A stretch of DNA of 64,000 nucleotides from Pagrus major (Eukaryota; Chordata; Actinopteri; Spariformes; Sparidae): NCBI RefSeq assembly GCF_040436345.1, contig NC_133221.1:17605165-17669164 (forward strand). The letters run 5' to 3'. Under the pieces are notes generated by a model. That model had not been told where the DNA came from. It searched no databases and saw only the letters and a program-made list of their open reading frames with translations. Both the position numbers and the translations under genes were made by a program. Positions 1 to 11,400 of the stretch are shown piece after piece. How positions within the stretch are numbered: the stretch's first letter is position 1; every line of letters begins with the position of its first letter.

Positions 1-2231
1 ACGGATTCACAACAGCACATAACACCCTCCCCAACCCGTCTCACTGCTGTCAAAACGAGGGCTGCTCCTGTCCACCTTGATATGTCAAGCTACTCCTCTC
101 TATACATTTGGTGAACAGGCTTCAAAACAACATTTTGCAGCAAGAGATTCTGAGAAGAAGAAAGAGAAATGTGAGGAAGAAAAGCACAAAATTATGCCAG
201 CTGTATGAGTCTGATTAGCAAGTTTCCACTGGGATACTTTATATTTGGAACATCTATCATGAATAAACCACACTGAATTAATGTGGAGAAACAATGACAA
301 GCTGTCAGCGTGGTGCTCACACCCTGCAAATAGCAACACTGCTAACTGGTTCCTGCTGCAAATGAAGCCAGTGTACACTAATTATGAATACTCATCAAGC
401 CTCACCTCTATGCTCGTGATTCTTTGCAGGATCAGGGAACAGGGAAGGTGTAGACATGGAGGATGAATTCTGCAAAGAAAGGGTTAAGCACCATCATCAA
501 TTTTCTCCAGTATAAACAGCTCTCTAGCTAATTAGAAACATTAAACCAATTACTCTAATGAACTGATTTTGTCCCCGTGCCCGTTTGGGCTCTGTGCAAA
601 AGAAGCCTTTTATCATTTTGCAATGTGAGCGTGGCTGTAATATTGTGATTTATTCCAGAGACACTGAGGACGGCAGCGGTGAAATGTATTAGGCTGAGAG
701 CTTTCTGGGCTCATACACAAAGTAGTCATTATTAATGAACTCCACCGGCCTTCATTTCCTCCTCAGCTCCACCATCACTGATGAGGAGGGATCACTGTTA
801 TCGGCGCACTTTGTTGACTGTCAACAAGTTTTAAATTCCCTTGTAGTCGTCACGCAGTCTCGTAGGTATCGGCCTGTCTTTTAAGCAATTGGCCATTGAT
901 GTTTCACAGTGTAGTGTGAAAAAAAGCTCAGTTACCGTGGTATGAAAAATTCTGACTTTGTCACACTGTTACTCACATGCAGGCTACAGACATCAGTGGC
1001 GCCAAAACACACAAATCATTTCAATTCCCACAACAGTCACCCCAAAATTGTTCCCAGAGCATGAAATGGAAGACATCACTGAGTGACTTTGCTGGAAGCC
1101 AGAATGCACTGACATGGAGAAAGCGTGACAGGGAACATCCTGTTCACTTGGTGTAGTCTAATGATCCCCACCCAGTGGAGGGGCTGGCACGGTGCACTTT
1201 GCTACAGCTCAATTTCCACAGCACTACTGATATCTCCATCTCTGACTGACAGTCACAGGAAGCCAAAGTTGCAATGTAATTTCTTCAACAGGACATCTAC
1301 AATCCCTTGAGTGGCAGAGAGGTTAACCCATTTGTGAGGAAATGTATTGTGAAATCTTTTTTCCCTGCATGAGTTAATTATTTTTCTTCTTTAATTGCAA
1401 ATCAAAGCCCCCACACAGCAACAGATGCTTACACAGAACATGTAAATCAAGCGTGGAAAACAGAAAATTGCATCTGTGCTTCATACGCGAAGGGGCGGGT
1501 TGAGGGGGCAAAAACCTGGCTGGCCAATGTGCTGTGAAACCAGGGCTTACTGTGAGGTCTAAAATCCCTGCATGACAGCGCTGTAATTTCATTTATCATG
1601 CCTCAGCACACACCAAATCAGACATGGACGCTCCCTATTCTGCAACCTGTGTGAAGGTTTTCCGTGGGGGTGGGGGAGGGTTACAGAAGCAGCAGGGGAA
1701 CACTGGCAGTGGTGGTGGGGGTTCGATTTCTACTGTTGTAGTGGTCCCTCATGTGGAACAAATTCTGCATGCAAGAGCAGGTAGAAGAAGACGGATACAC
1801 AGGGGAGGATGGAGAGGAAAAGAGGGGACGACAGGTGAAAAAGTGTGGACATGCGAGGGCTTAAGTATAGCGGCAAAGGGCCAAAGAGGGGAAGAAACCC
1901 AGAGAGGCAGAACAAACAAATGTATGGGTGAGGTGGCTACACAGAGCACATTAACTTATTAGTCTTTAATCTCTGCTGACATTTTTCTCGATGAAAACAA
2001 GGAGTGCAACAGTGTGTGGGCAGGTTTCTGTTTAACTGCAGTGAAAATGGAGCGGTTCCCAGTAAAGTTTGGATTTAAATCTATTTCCAAGAAGCACGTG
2101 AACTGTTTGCAGGTAGTGGGTTGTGATTATCTAAGAGTGCACGCTGCTTCTTTATTTTCATTTCTAACGTTTTTCTTCATCCACAGTATGTAGTTGACCT
2201 TTCAACCACAGATGGTGTTGTTCAGGCAAAA
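1..2231. other. Intergenic flank downstream of huwe1, no gene recognised
   Basis: No exon with recognisable homology or good splice-site pairing was found. Positions about 510-900 are non-repetitive and rich in homeodomain-like sites (CTAATTAG, CCAATTACT). A G-rich purine tract is at 1660-1720 and purine-rich sequence runs through 1780-1910. Open frames here are short and low-complexity. Confidence 0.5.
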
Positions 2232-2260
2232 GACCATGTAGAGGTGAACTCTACATGGTC
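2232..2260. repeat. Perfect 12-bp hairpin
   Basis: GACCATGTAGAG at 2232-2243 and its exact inverse CTCTACATGGTC at 2249-2260, separated by a 5-base loop (GTGAA). It lies about 65 bp from transposon copy A and is not part of its arms. It could be a relic of another excised element or a chance palindrome. Confidence 0.7.
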
Positions 2261-2323
2261 AGTACAGTTTTTTGTGTGAAAAAGAAAAATCTGATATTTT
2301 TGCCATTCTTACGGAAGCTAAAG

Positions 2324-2717
2324 TACGGAAGCCCTAAAGGGCCATGCATTCATACATTTTATTTCCTCTGTTTTCCCGTGATAACGAGTTAATTTCATTT
2401 GTTTTCTCGAGATCTCGAGTTATTATCTCGAAATAACAACTGCTGTTTTCCCGAGATAACGGGATAATTTTCTGGTTATAGCTGACCAGCTATGTAGTTA
2501 ATGACGAGATCTCGAATTAATTATATTGTTATCTCGGGAAAACAAAGTTTCGTTATCTCGAGATCTCGAAAAAATTATCTCGTTATCTCGGGAAAATGGC
2601 AGTTGTTATTTCGAGATAATAACTCGAGATCTCGAAACACATATGAAATTAACTCGTTATCACGGGAAAACGGAGGAAATAAAATGTATGAATGCATGGC
2701 CCTTTAGGGCTTCCGTA
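2324..2717. mobile_element. Palindromic non-autonomous DNA transposon, copy A
   Basis: A 394-bp element with inverted arms of about 145 bp that are roughly 93 percent alike by eye. Both ends read TACGGAAGCCCTAAAGGGCC inward. The arms carry repeated GAGATCTC, TTATCTCG and GGGAAAA motifs, giving many small palindromes. A short central part contains AGCTATGTAGTTAA. Ends CGGAAG...CTTCCG flanked by TA fit a TA target duplication, which could also belong to the element. No coding capacity. I do not recognise the family. Confidence 0.8.
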
Positions 2718-3420
2718 CTAAAGGGCCATGCATTCATACACTTTATTTCCTCCGTGTTTTCTCGAGATCTTGAGTTATTATCTCGAAATAACAACTGCCG
2801 TTTTCCCGAAATAACGATATAATTAATTCGAGATCTCGAGATAATGACAGTGATATGATAGGCCTGAGACTATGGAGACGCCCGGGACCTCGTAGCTGGT
2901 CAGCTATGTAGTTAACGACGACATCAGGCTCACTTAGATTGCGCCGCCAAGATAGCTGAAGCCTTGCTAACGTCTTTTTAAATTACGCACATTAATGTGT
3001 ATACTATCTATAATAGCAAGGCATAATGCTATTTCAACGATATAATTAATTTGAGATCTTGAGAAAACAAAATGATAGTGTAGTATATTAAATCATTGCA
3101 GGAAACATCATTCAGTGAAGCAATGTCAGAGGAGCAGGAGCATATCGATCACCACGTCACATATCTTTTCAATCAAGGCCTGACACAGGCTGAAATAGCA
3201 TTATCTCGAGATCTCAAATTAATTATATCATTATCTCGGGAAAACAAAGTTTCGTTATCTCAAGATCTCGAGAAAATGATCCCGTTATCTCGGGAAAACA
3301 GCAGTTGTTATTTCGAGATAATAACTCGAGATCTCAAGAAAACAAATGAAATTAACTCGTTATCACGGGAAAACGGAGGAAATAAAGTGTATGAATGCAT
3401 GGCCCTTCAGGGCTTCCGTA
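2718..3420. mobile_element. Same transposon family, copy B with a coding remnant
   Basis: This copy directly abuts copy A. The right arm (about 3190-3420) is complete and ends GGGCTTCCGTA. The left arm starts at CTAAAGGGCC, lacks the terminal 10 bases or so and has an internal gap of about 30 bp near 2757. Between the arms is about 340 bp of non-repeat sequence. It includes a possible acceptor and an open stretch from ATG at 3123, MSEEQEHIDHHVTYLFNQG then LTQAEIA, which then runs into arm sequence. It looks like an internally deleted derivative of a longer, transposase-coding element. Confidence 0.7.
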
Positions 3421-5302
3421 TATATTTAAACATTTGCAATGTTTTGTATATAGTAAAATGTGTTATTTCTTTTATTTTCATCTCTATATCTTAGTACTAT
3501 TTTCTTTTTTCTTTCAGTATTACCAGCTATAATTAAAAGCTAAACTGTGGAGGGCCTGAAGTCCACTTAATATAGGTATAATGTGTTTACTGTGCTAAGT
3601 GCAGATTTAAGCATCACCAAAGTAAAGTGGGTTGCATCACACACTCTCTCTTATGTAACTGGAGAGATGTGGCTAAATGTTTACACCTCCTACCATTAAC
3701 AGACAGGCGTTACTGTTACATAAGTTAGCAACTGACAAAGCTAACATTAGCTAGCTTGTAAATCTCCCCCCCTTAGATTGAGGAGTAGCCTACAAGGTAA
3801 AATGGAAACTAATATAAAAGTGACCTGTTACTTCACAAAATTCTGGTTAATGATGTAAAGTTGGAGGATTTTTATGTTACATTCTTCAAGAATAACACAA
3901 TATACCTCACCTTGCAAGATGTCACCATAAATGGCTAGCTAGTTAGCAGCAGTATTGGAAATGTCCCCGTTATCTAAACTGCATGAATTCTACAAACTCT
4001 GAAACAAGTATGTAGCCTACATATAAATAAAATAAAATCATTACATTACAGTTTGCAATTGGCATCACGATAAGTAAATCTCATTTTAACTCTTCTGGAA
4101 GTTACACTCTGGTTACTTTACCAACCTGCTGTGCCAGATGTTCAGGAGTCCAGCTGCCTTGCAAGGGAACTACTTTACCTTCTGTTAACTTCCTTTTGTT
4201 TGGACATGGCTTCAGATGTTTCCTTGCAACCTTTTTACACATTATAACTATTACTAGTGAAGATATTTTTTTTATATATATAAATCTTTAATGGTGCAAC
4301 CCAAATTAGTAACTCATTAAGTTAGTAAGAACCAATTAAGGACTTTAACAATTCACACAAACTTAGTAATGGGTTTACAAAGAGTCTATGAATCCATCCA
4401 GACTTCAAATTTGGAAACGAAGGCAAGTCACAGCATCATCTTTGATCTTCTTCTGGTCAAAACTGAGACGATTAATGGCCCTTTTTTACAGTAGACTTTA
4501 AAACTTGTCATAAAGGGAAAGCACAGGTGAAACACATTCAGTTGTTCGATTAAATCTTCCATCATCATCATGTACCTAAATGGAATGCATTTGTTTTTGA
4601 TGTTATCAAATACACCTGTAGTCTTCCATCCGACATGTCAAAATGTCTACTGTAAAATCTATTTCCATATACGATGCTTTACATGAACAGGAGAAGACGA
4701 AATCTGAGACATCACCCTCATCTGTCAAAACACACTTTGTGGCCCACACCATGATAAGAAAATTCAATCAGTGTGCTCTGTCATCTTCAGATAAGTCAAT
4801 AATGAAAAGGCAGGGGGACACTGTGTGACATAATCGAGGGTACAGACATTATTTGAGACTGAAGGGCATACTATACCAAAGTCAGCCTGGGAAATGACAG
4901 CGCTGCTTGCAATGAGCTCCTGTTATGCTGTCAAATTACTGTTTTAAACTAAAGGCTTCAGGCAGTGCATGAGAAACACGCTCCAGGATGGCATCAGTCA
5001 TTACACATCATGTTATTGTACTTAAATGATTTTGTCATGAGGGACAGTTTGTCTCATTCATCGCTGAGATCATTGTGAGCATAAACTACGGGCGGATTTC
5101 ACTTGTCACAGAACTCAATTTAGGAACTGACAATCAGAATACTGCATAAAGAAAATAGTTTGTTTTGAGAATTGTCCGTTAATTGACAAGTATTTCCGTG
5201 TGATTACATACAGAATTGACACATTCAATTTTGGTGAGATGAACTGACTGCATGTCATGGTTAAAACACTGTTAAAAGAGACAATAGACGCAATTTTATG
5301 CA
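3421..5302. other. Intergenic flank, no gene recognised
   Basis: AT-rich unique-looking DNA between transposon copy B and the huwe1 poly(A) region. A TA-rich run is at 4268-4284. The short open frame at 4643-4828 on the plus strand has no splice context or homology I recognise. Confidence 0.45.
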
Positions 5303-5308
5303 TTTATT
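5303..5308 (-). terminator. huwe1: Candidate huwe1 polyadenylation signal
   Basis: AATAAA on the minus strand (TTTATT at 5303-5308) lies about 750 nt past the huwe1 stop. An ATTAAA variant is near 5356. The stretch between stop and signal has no other gene and contains short GT runs near 5945-6040. Which signal is used cannot be told from sequence alone. Confidence 0.35.
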
Positions 5309-6054
5309 CATGTAGTTATTCCACTCTGATTCAAAGGCTCAAGGCTGGGTCAGCGATTTAATAGCCAAAAATACTCTAGAATTTATGGTTATTGTTTTTT
5401 TTTATCTCCTTCAGGTTTTCTCTTCATTTTTTGTACCATCCTTCCTTAAAAATGCCACAAAACTTTGAAAAGTGCATTTTTGTGAATATCTCCAAAACTT
5501 CTCAAGTTGTTCATATACCCCCATAAAAATGTTCCCCGTCGTCAAGGCTTGTGAGGTCACAAATTTGCAACAAGAAACCACCAACATTTTTTCCCCAAAG
5601 GTTTTATAACCATCCTGTTCAAACAACATTCTCTTTTTTCTTTTTACACAGCCAGAGAACAAAAAAGATTAAACATAATAAACTCCCAAACCTTTTGTAC
5701 AGAGAAATCAAACTAAATGAAGAAAACGTCTCTTATATTAGTCCATGTTTTATCCTCTGAATCCACTCTTGCATTTGCCATTAAATTGGGAAGGGAGACA
5801 CAATTGTGTCAACATGAGGCTCTCTGTGTTGTACGCAATGTCAATCAGTCCGTTTCACTTGCTGGTTTTATCTGTTTTATATGGAATAGAAACCAGTAAG
5901 TCTAGGCCATTCAACAAGTAATCCAGTAATGTCTATGATAGTGTGTGCGTGTGTGCGTGCGTTCAAAGGTTATCAGTGTGAATGTGTCAGGAGTAGGCAA
6001 AACTAAATCAAGTGTTTGTATGCATGTCTGTGTGTGTGTGTTAAGAGTCTCAGT

Positions 6055-8455
6055 TTAAGCCAGTCCGAATCCCTCTGAGCATTCCTGAATGGCCAACAGC
6101 AGCATATGTCTCAGCTTCTCATAGCTCTCATAAGCCGGGAGGTCCAGCTGGTTAAAGCTGAGGGTGGGAGAAAGAGAAAGAACCTTAAAGTTAGTTTGTG
6201 CCTTCGGGATTGTTATATTATTATTTATGCCTTGTAATCTCGCTACGTCTTTACCAGGTATGAGCAGATGGCAGGCGGTCAGTGGAGCGATCATCACGGT
6301 GGATCTGGAACTTCTGGATACCGTTCATGCCCTCCAGAGCAGCGAAACCCTGGAGGGGAACCTTAGATGTGCCGGTGACAAACTGTAAGAATTTGGCCCG
6401 GTCGGCCTGGTCAAAGGACCGCAAGGCCCGCCAGAACCACTGGATCTAAAAAGACAAAAGTAGTTGAGTTATAAACATGATCTAATATAATTTTATGTGA
6501 CTTTTTAAACTCCTGGGTTATGTCTCTTAACATACCCATATCAGTCCTCTCTAACATATGTAGAAGTGGGTAGACACTAACAATAATGTTGCATGTGTGT
6601 TTACTCATCCATACCTGGATGGAGCTGGACTGGTATTTGTGATATTCAGTGTTGGCCTTCAGGTCATCGATGTCGATAGTGGGCAGGCCAGAGATGAGCA
6701 GCTCCAGCTCCTGCTCAGTGAAGATGGAGATCAGCCTCTTGGGGATGATCTCATAGAAACCCTCAAGGAAGGCTGCAAGCTGCTTGCGGATCGCACCTAA
6801 AAAACAAATAAAAGTATTCACTCGGGGATCGTTCTGTGGCAGTGAGAATATTCTTTATTTGGCATGCGACCAATGTTATTCTACCAATTAAGTCGGTGGC
6901 TTTTAATTTTTTTTTTCCAATTAAGCAGCTGAAAACTCAAGCTTCGCTGAATAATTTATTCGAGCAGCAGCTGGAGGTACTGCTTGTGATAAATCAGCCA
7001 TCTTCCAGAAAGCAACACCTTTGGCTCTCTGCTGCATGTTGATCAGCTCTAAATTTAGGAGCGCTGCCACCTAGTGCATCACTGAGAATAATACTTTTCA
7101 TAAACTATACAACCTGAACATTTGGAGATATAGATCATTTGCAGGCACAACTTGATTTATCAGTCACACTGAGTATTATTACAGCAGAATTACAAAGAGA
7201 AATTAAATATGCAGTGAAGTAACCATAATCTCACCCGTCATCTTCATCTGGCATACCAGGTGCACATATTCTTTTTTGTTTTCCTCCGTGACTAGGATAT
7301 TGGCTCCATTTGGCTTGAGGTCTCTCACTTCACAAACCCCAAACTCCTGGACCTACAAACACAAGAGCACATGAAGTCTTTCACTGGAGCTCCGTCTCGC
7401 AGAGTTTCAGCTTCATACTGTACTGTGAGTCACAGATGGTATCCATTAACAGCTTTTTAAGGCCATCAGATTCCAAATTACACTTCTGCAGCACTTATTT
7501 TACGAGCACATAAAGCATCTGGGATTCAAACCCTTGAGGGCTAATCCTAATTTCAATGGTTAAGGAGAGGATACAGCAGGAGAATCAATTTTCCACTTGA
7601 AGCTAATTGAAACATTTAGAGAACAGACACAAACCTCCGTGCTGAATGTCAGCTCATAACCCAGAGTGGACACATCGTTCTCCAACAAGTACACCAAGCC
7701 CTGGAAGAATGGGTAGTCCTCGCTCTCCATGTCAGTGTACCTTATAATACCACAGAGAGACATCCACATTATTACCACATCCAAGAAACAGACCGCAAAA
7801 TATGGCTACCCAGCCCCCTTGTTGGCAAAAACATTTAGTGCAGCACTCAATAAGCCATGGTTTGTTGGGATAATTAGTGTAGTTGGAACAGTCTTGGAAA
7901 ATTAGCGTACTTGGCTTTAACTGCCAGAAGCTCAAATACCTGACACTCTTGCCCAGGATGTGCTTGTAGAAGCTGCGGGTGAAGTAGCACTCCAATAACC
8001 GGTTATCATAGACGGCCTTGGCCACCACGCGACCCACAAACTTGAAGTAGCTGAGGTGGTTGGGGTTGCAGTGGGATGAGGGGTTGATGGTATAGGTGAC
8101 ACGGTCGCCTGGCGAAGTGCGGAACAGGGCGTACATGGGGTTGAACATCTCTCGGGAGATGATCATGTACCATTCCCTCAGCAGGCCACCAGCGTCCTGG
8201 CCCTCCTCCCCTTCAAACACAATGTACCTGTAATGGAAAGGGAGAAGAGTATTAGGCTGAGTGGTTCTGAATTGAGAGGACACACAGCTGGATGGAGGGG
8301 CAATGGAGCCTTACAGTCTATTCTTCATGTCCTCTGGGCTCTTGCGATGCAACTCCCTGTAGGAGTCCTCGAAAACGTGATCTCTCCTCACATGCACGGC
8401 CATGTCCTCCTTCCTCAGGCCTTCATCCAGCCGCTCTAACTCCTGGCGGAAGTAC
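6055..8455 (-). other. huwe1: huwe1 HECT catalytic domain (7 exons)
   Basis: Exons 8315-8455, 7940-8227, 7635-7740, 7235-7352, 6615-6796, 6255-6445 and 6055-6157. Nearly every residue matches human: [60 protein letters not shown] and [16 protein letters not shown]. The thioester cysteine, residue about 4542, is in SAHTCFN; its TGC codon is split by the last intron, with TG at 6256-6255 and C at 6157. The C-terminus ECSEGFGLA ends in TAA at 6055-6057. The domain covers roughly residues 4239-4575. This is an intact and probably active HECT E3. Confidence 0.97.
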
Positions 8456-11400
8456 CTGCAGAAAGAAAGAAAAATACATCAGTGATTTAAAAAAATAACA
8501 ATAACTCTGTATTTGACTGTGTAAGACAAAAGTGTAAAATAATCCTGCTTACTTCCTCTTGACGTCAAAGTCCAGGATGCGTATGTAGTCTACCAGGACT
8601 GCAAAAGGCCCATCAGCCAAGTGAGTGGTGGACTGGCGCAGGATCTGGTTAAGCACTGTGCGGTGAGTTTCTAAAACGAGGAAAAACAAGTCCTGTTAGG
8701 CATTACCCTTCACATGAGTATTAAGCTGTATCGCTCTACTTATATCTTTCAGCCTCACCGGCAAAGCGGAGGAACTTCTGGGTGTCTGGTGGCAGGTTTG
8801 AAGAGATGTGCATGGAGGATGGTTCCCTGGAAAAGAACGGGTCTAGGGATGAGGGTGTGGCAGGTGTAAGGGGTGCTGGCGACAGTGGTGGAGGCTCGTC
8901 TTTGATGTGAGAAAGCTGGCTCTCCCGGGTGTCCCTCACAGGTGGTTTGCTCTCTCGCTCGGTGGCATGGACGAGGAAGAAGGCCTCCACAGCAGGCTGG
9001 AGAACTGGGGAAGGAAATCATTATTAGGGGGACATATCTAATATAAATAACATACAAAAAAGATTTCTTATGAAGGATTCCATGTACCCAGTACGGCATG
9101 TTGGTCATGGGACTCCTCCAGCTCTTTCAGGCACTCCCCAAGCATGTCCCACAGTTCGTCCAGCAGCAGCTGCTCACTGAGCAGTGGGAGGTCTGGAAGT
9201 CTCTCCTCACTTTCTGATTGGCCGTTTCCTTCTTCATCTAAAAAGGAAAAAATTCCACTTTGTTCAGAACCATTACATCATTCATCATAAATATCTGCTA
9301 ATAGACTGAAACCATTATTTGGCTGCTAAAGAACTGCTCCAGAGGTGACGAACAAGCCCAAATGTGTTTATCAATGTTAAAATTGCTTGGTTTATTACAG
9401 CAGCTCCTTGCTTTTTTTTGTGTTTTTTAAATGCAATTTATTCCAATCATGATAAAGTATATAAGTGATCAAAAGCATACAAGCCTTTTTTACTAACAGG
9501 TGGGCATTCTTGTTCAGATTGTTCTGTTAGTAATTGTTAGCCCCAACATGTTTCCTTTCATATAATAAGTTTGTGCACCTAAAATTTAAAATAAATAAGA
9601 CACTGAAATGACAAAAAGCATACAGCTGTTCTTAAAATGCATAATGTCACAATGTCAATTTCATTGACGCATTCCTCATCAAGTCTGTACCATGTAACCA
9701 ATTAAATATGTCATTTCTAATTGATTAAGTTCCTTATGCAACTGCTGGACTAAATAAATTAAAAGCAATTTGTCGTAATAATGAAGACTTATAAACAGAG
9801 AATGGTAGACATATTGGGGTCATTTACTAATCAAACAAACAAAAACACAACATATCAGCAGGTGTTTTATATTCTCATTAGGGCTTCAGTTCAGTTCAGT
9901 TCAGTTCATTTTCTTGACCGCTTTATCCGTGAGGGTTGCGGAGATGTTGCCGCTTTCTCCCCCCCTTTCAGGGGGTTGCGGGGGTTACTGGGGCCAAATC
10001 CAGTTTTCTTATGGGCGGAGGCCAGGGTATGTCCCTGGACGAGTCACCAGCTCATCGCAGGGCCCTCTGACGGCAGAGGCTGCCACACAAGGTGCCAACT
10101 GCGCGTCAGGAGCAATTTCGGGGTTCAGTATCTTGCTCAAGGATACTTCGGCATCATTAGGGCTTTTCACAGTGAATATTTTTATCCCAGGACCATCCTT
10201 AACCCAGGGCTGCCTGAATAATTAGCCCCTTTTCACACACAGATTGTTAACCCAGGGTTAAGCTAGGCTCGGTGCTATATGATTCACACTACACTTCTAC
10301 TAGCCCTGGGTTACGCAATAAAATTGTTTTGAAGCTAATGTGAACATTCTACAATGTTGTGTTACTACTCTGTTTACCTTAGCCCCATTTTACACTGGCA
10401 CCGCTTAACCGCTTGATTTTCTGGGGATACCCACACAAAGTCGGGAACACTTACCCAGTGGTGCAGGGTCCTGCTCTAGCGGAGATGGCTGGTCCACGTC
10501 CATTGGAGAGTCATCTCTCTGGGCTGCCTGGGTTTCTGACATGGACTGCACTTCAGACTACAGGAAACAAACCAGGAAGGACCAGAGAGGCAGAGACAGA
10601 GGTTCAACAACATGGAACAATTAATTATTAACTTTTTTTTTGTTCATGGTAACCATCTTGACTGATACTGCCATGCATAATGACATTCCCATGATCCACT
10701 GTGAGAGGAGAGGGACTGGAACAGAGTATGGAAGGAGGGAGGGCCAAAGCATGAAGCCATGTCAGCCAGCAAACAGACAACATCAGTGGAACAGATCAAA
10801 CAGTTTGGAGCAGGCAGCACACTTATATTCAGACCACTTCAACAGTAGAACATGTCAATGCAAACTCATTGAAAGAGAACACAGTGGGTCACTGGCATAT
10901 CTGTCTTTGTGATGGGGCTGTCCATATTCATCATGGCAGCAGTTGTCACTAAGCATAAACCACTTGAGGTAGCAGGCTGATGGTGACTGTACACTCAATT
11001 ATGTAATTTACAGATGCAATGCAATACACCATAAGAAAGGTTACCCTATAATTTATAATTTGTGTTTTCCAAATGAGACAGATATGCATACAAGTAATGG
11101 GGTTAGCTCATGATTTTACAAAATGCACAAAGCCAGTACAGGCAAAGCCAAATTAGACAAGAAGCATGACGGAATGTCGTAGCACTTATCTTGCTGACCA
11201 CCATAGTAACTTTGAAATAATTATACTGTGATGGTCATACTATGTGTTTAACAATGTGCTTTTTATCAGCTTCCAAATGGTCTCCTACTGCAAGTGTGTG
11301 CAGTGTGTAAGTAGAAGTATGCCTGCTATCAGTGCAGCCCATGCTAACCGTGGCAGCAGCAGCCGTGCCAGCAGGGGGAGCAGCACCAGTGGGGGCATGG

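Larger units (their letters stand above)
8553..10557 (-). other. huwe1: huwe1 helical approach to the HECT domain (4 exons)
   Basis: Exons 10455-10557, 9088-9237, 8759-9004 and 8553-8670. They encode SPMDVDQP, the conserved [20 protein letters not shown] helix, [40 protein letters not shown] and [20 protein letters not shown]. The last of these leads into the helix that in human stabilises the isolated HECT domain. The 9238-10454 intron holds repeat sequence. Phases agree. Confidence 0.92.

Noticed and set aside
1624..1962. Plus-strand open frame of 112 codons rich in Gly and Arg
   Set aside because: It follows from a G-rich purine tract. No splice context, conserved motif or homology is seen.
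2501..3494. Open frames on the plus strand with repeated LSRDLE/LSREN words
   Set aside because: These are translations of the transposon arm repeats, not a gene; only the short unique part at 3123-3200 may be a coding remnant.
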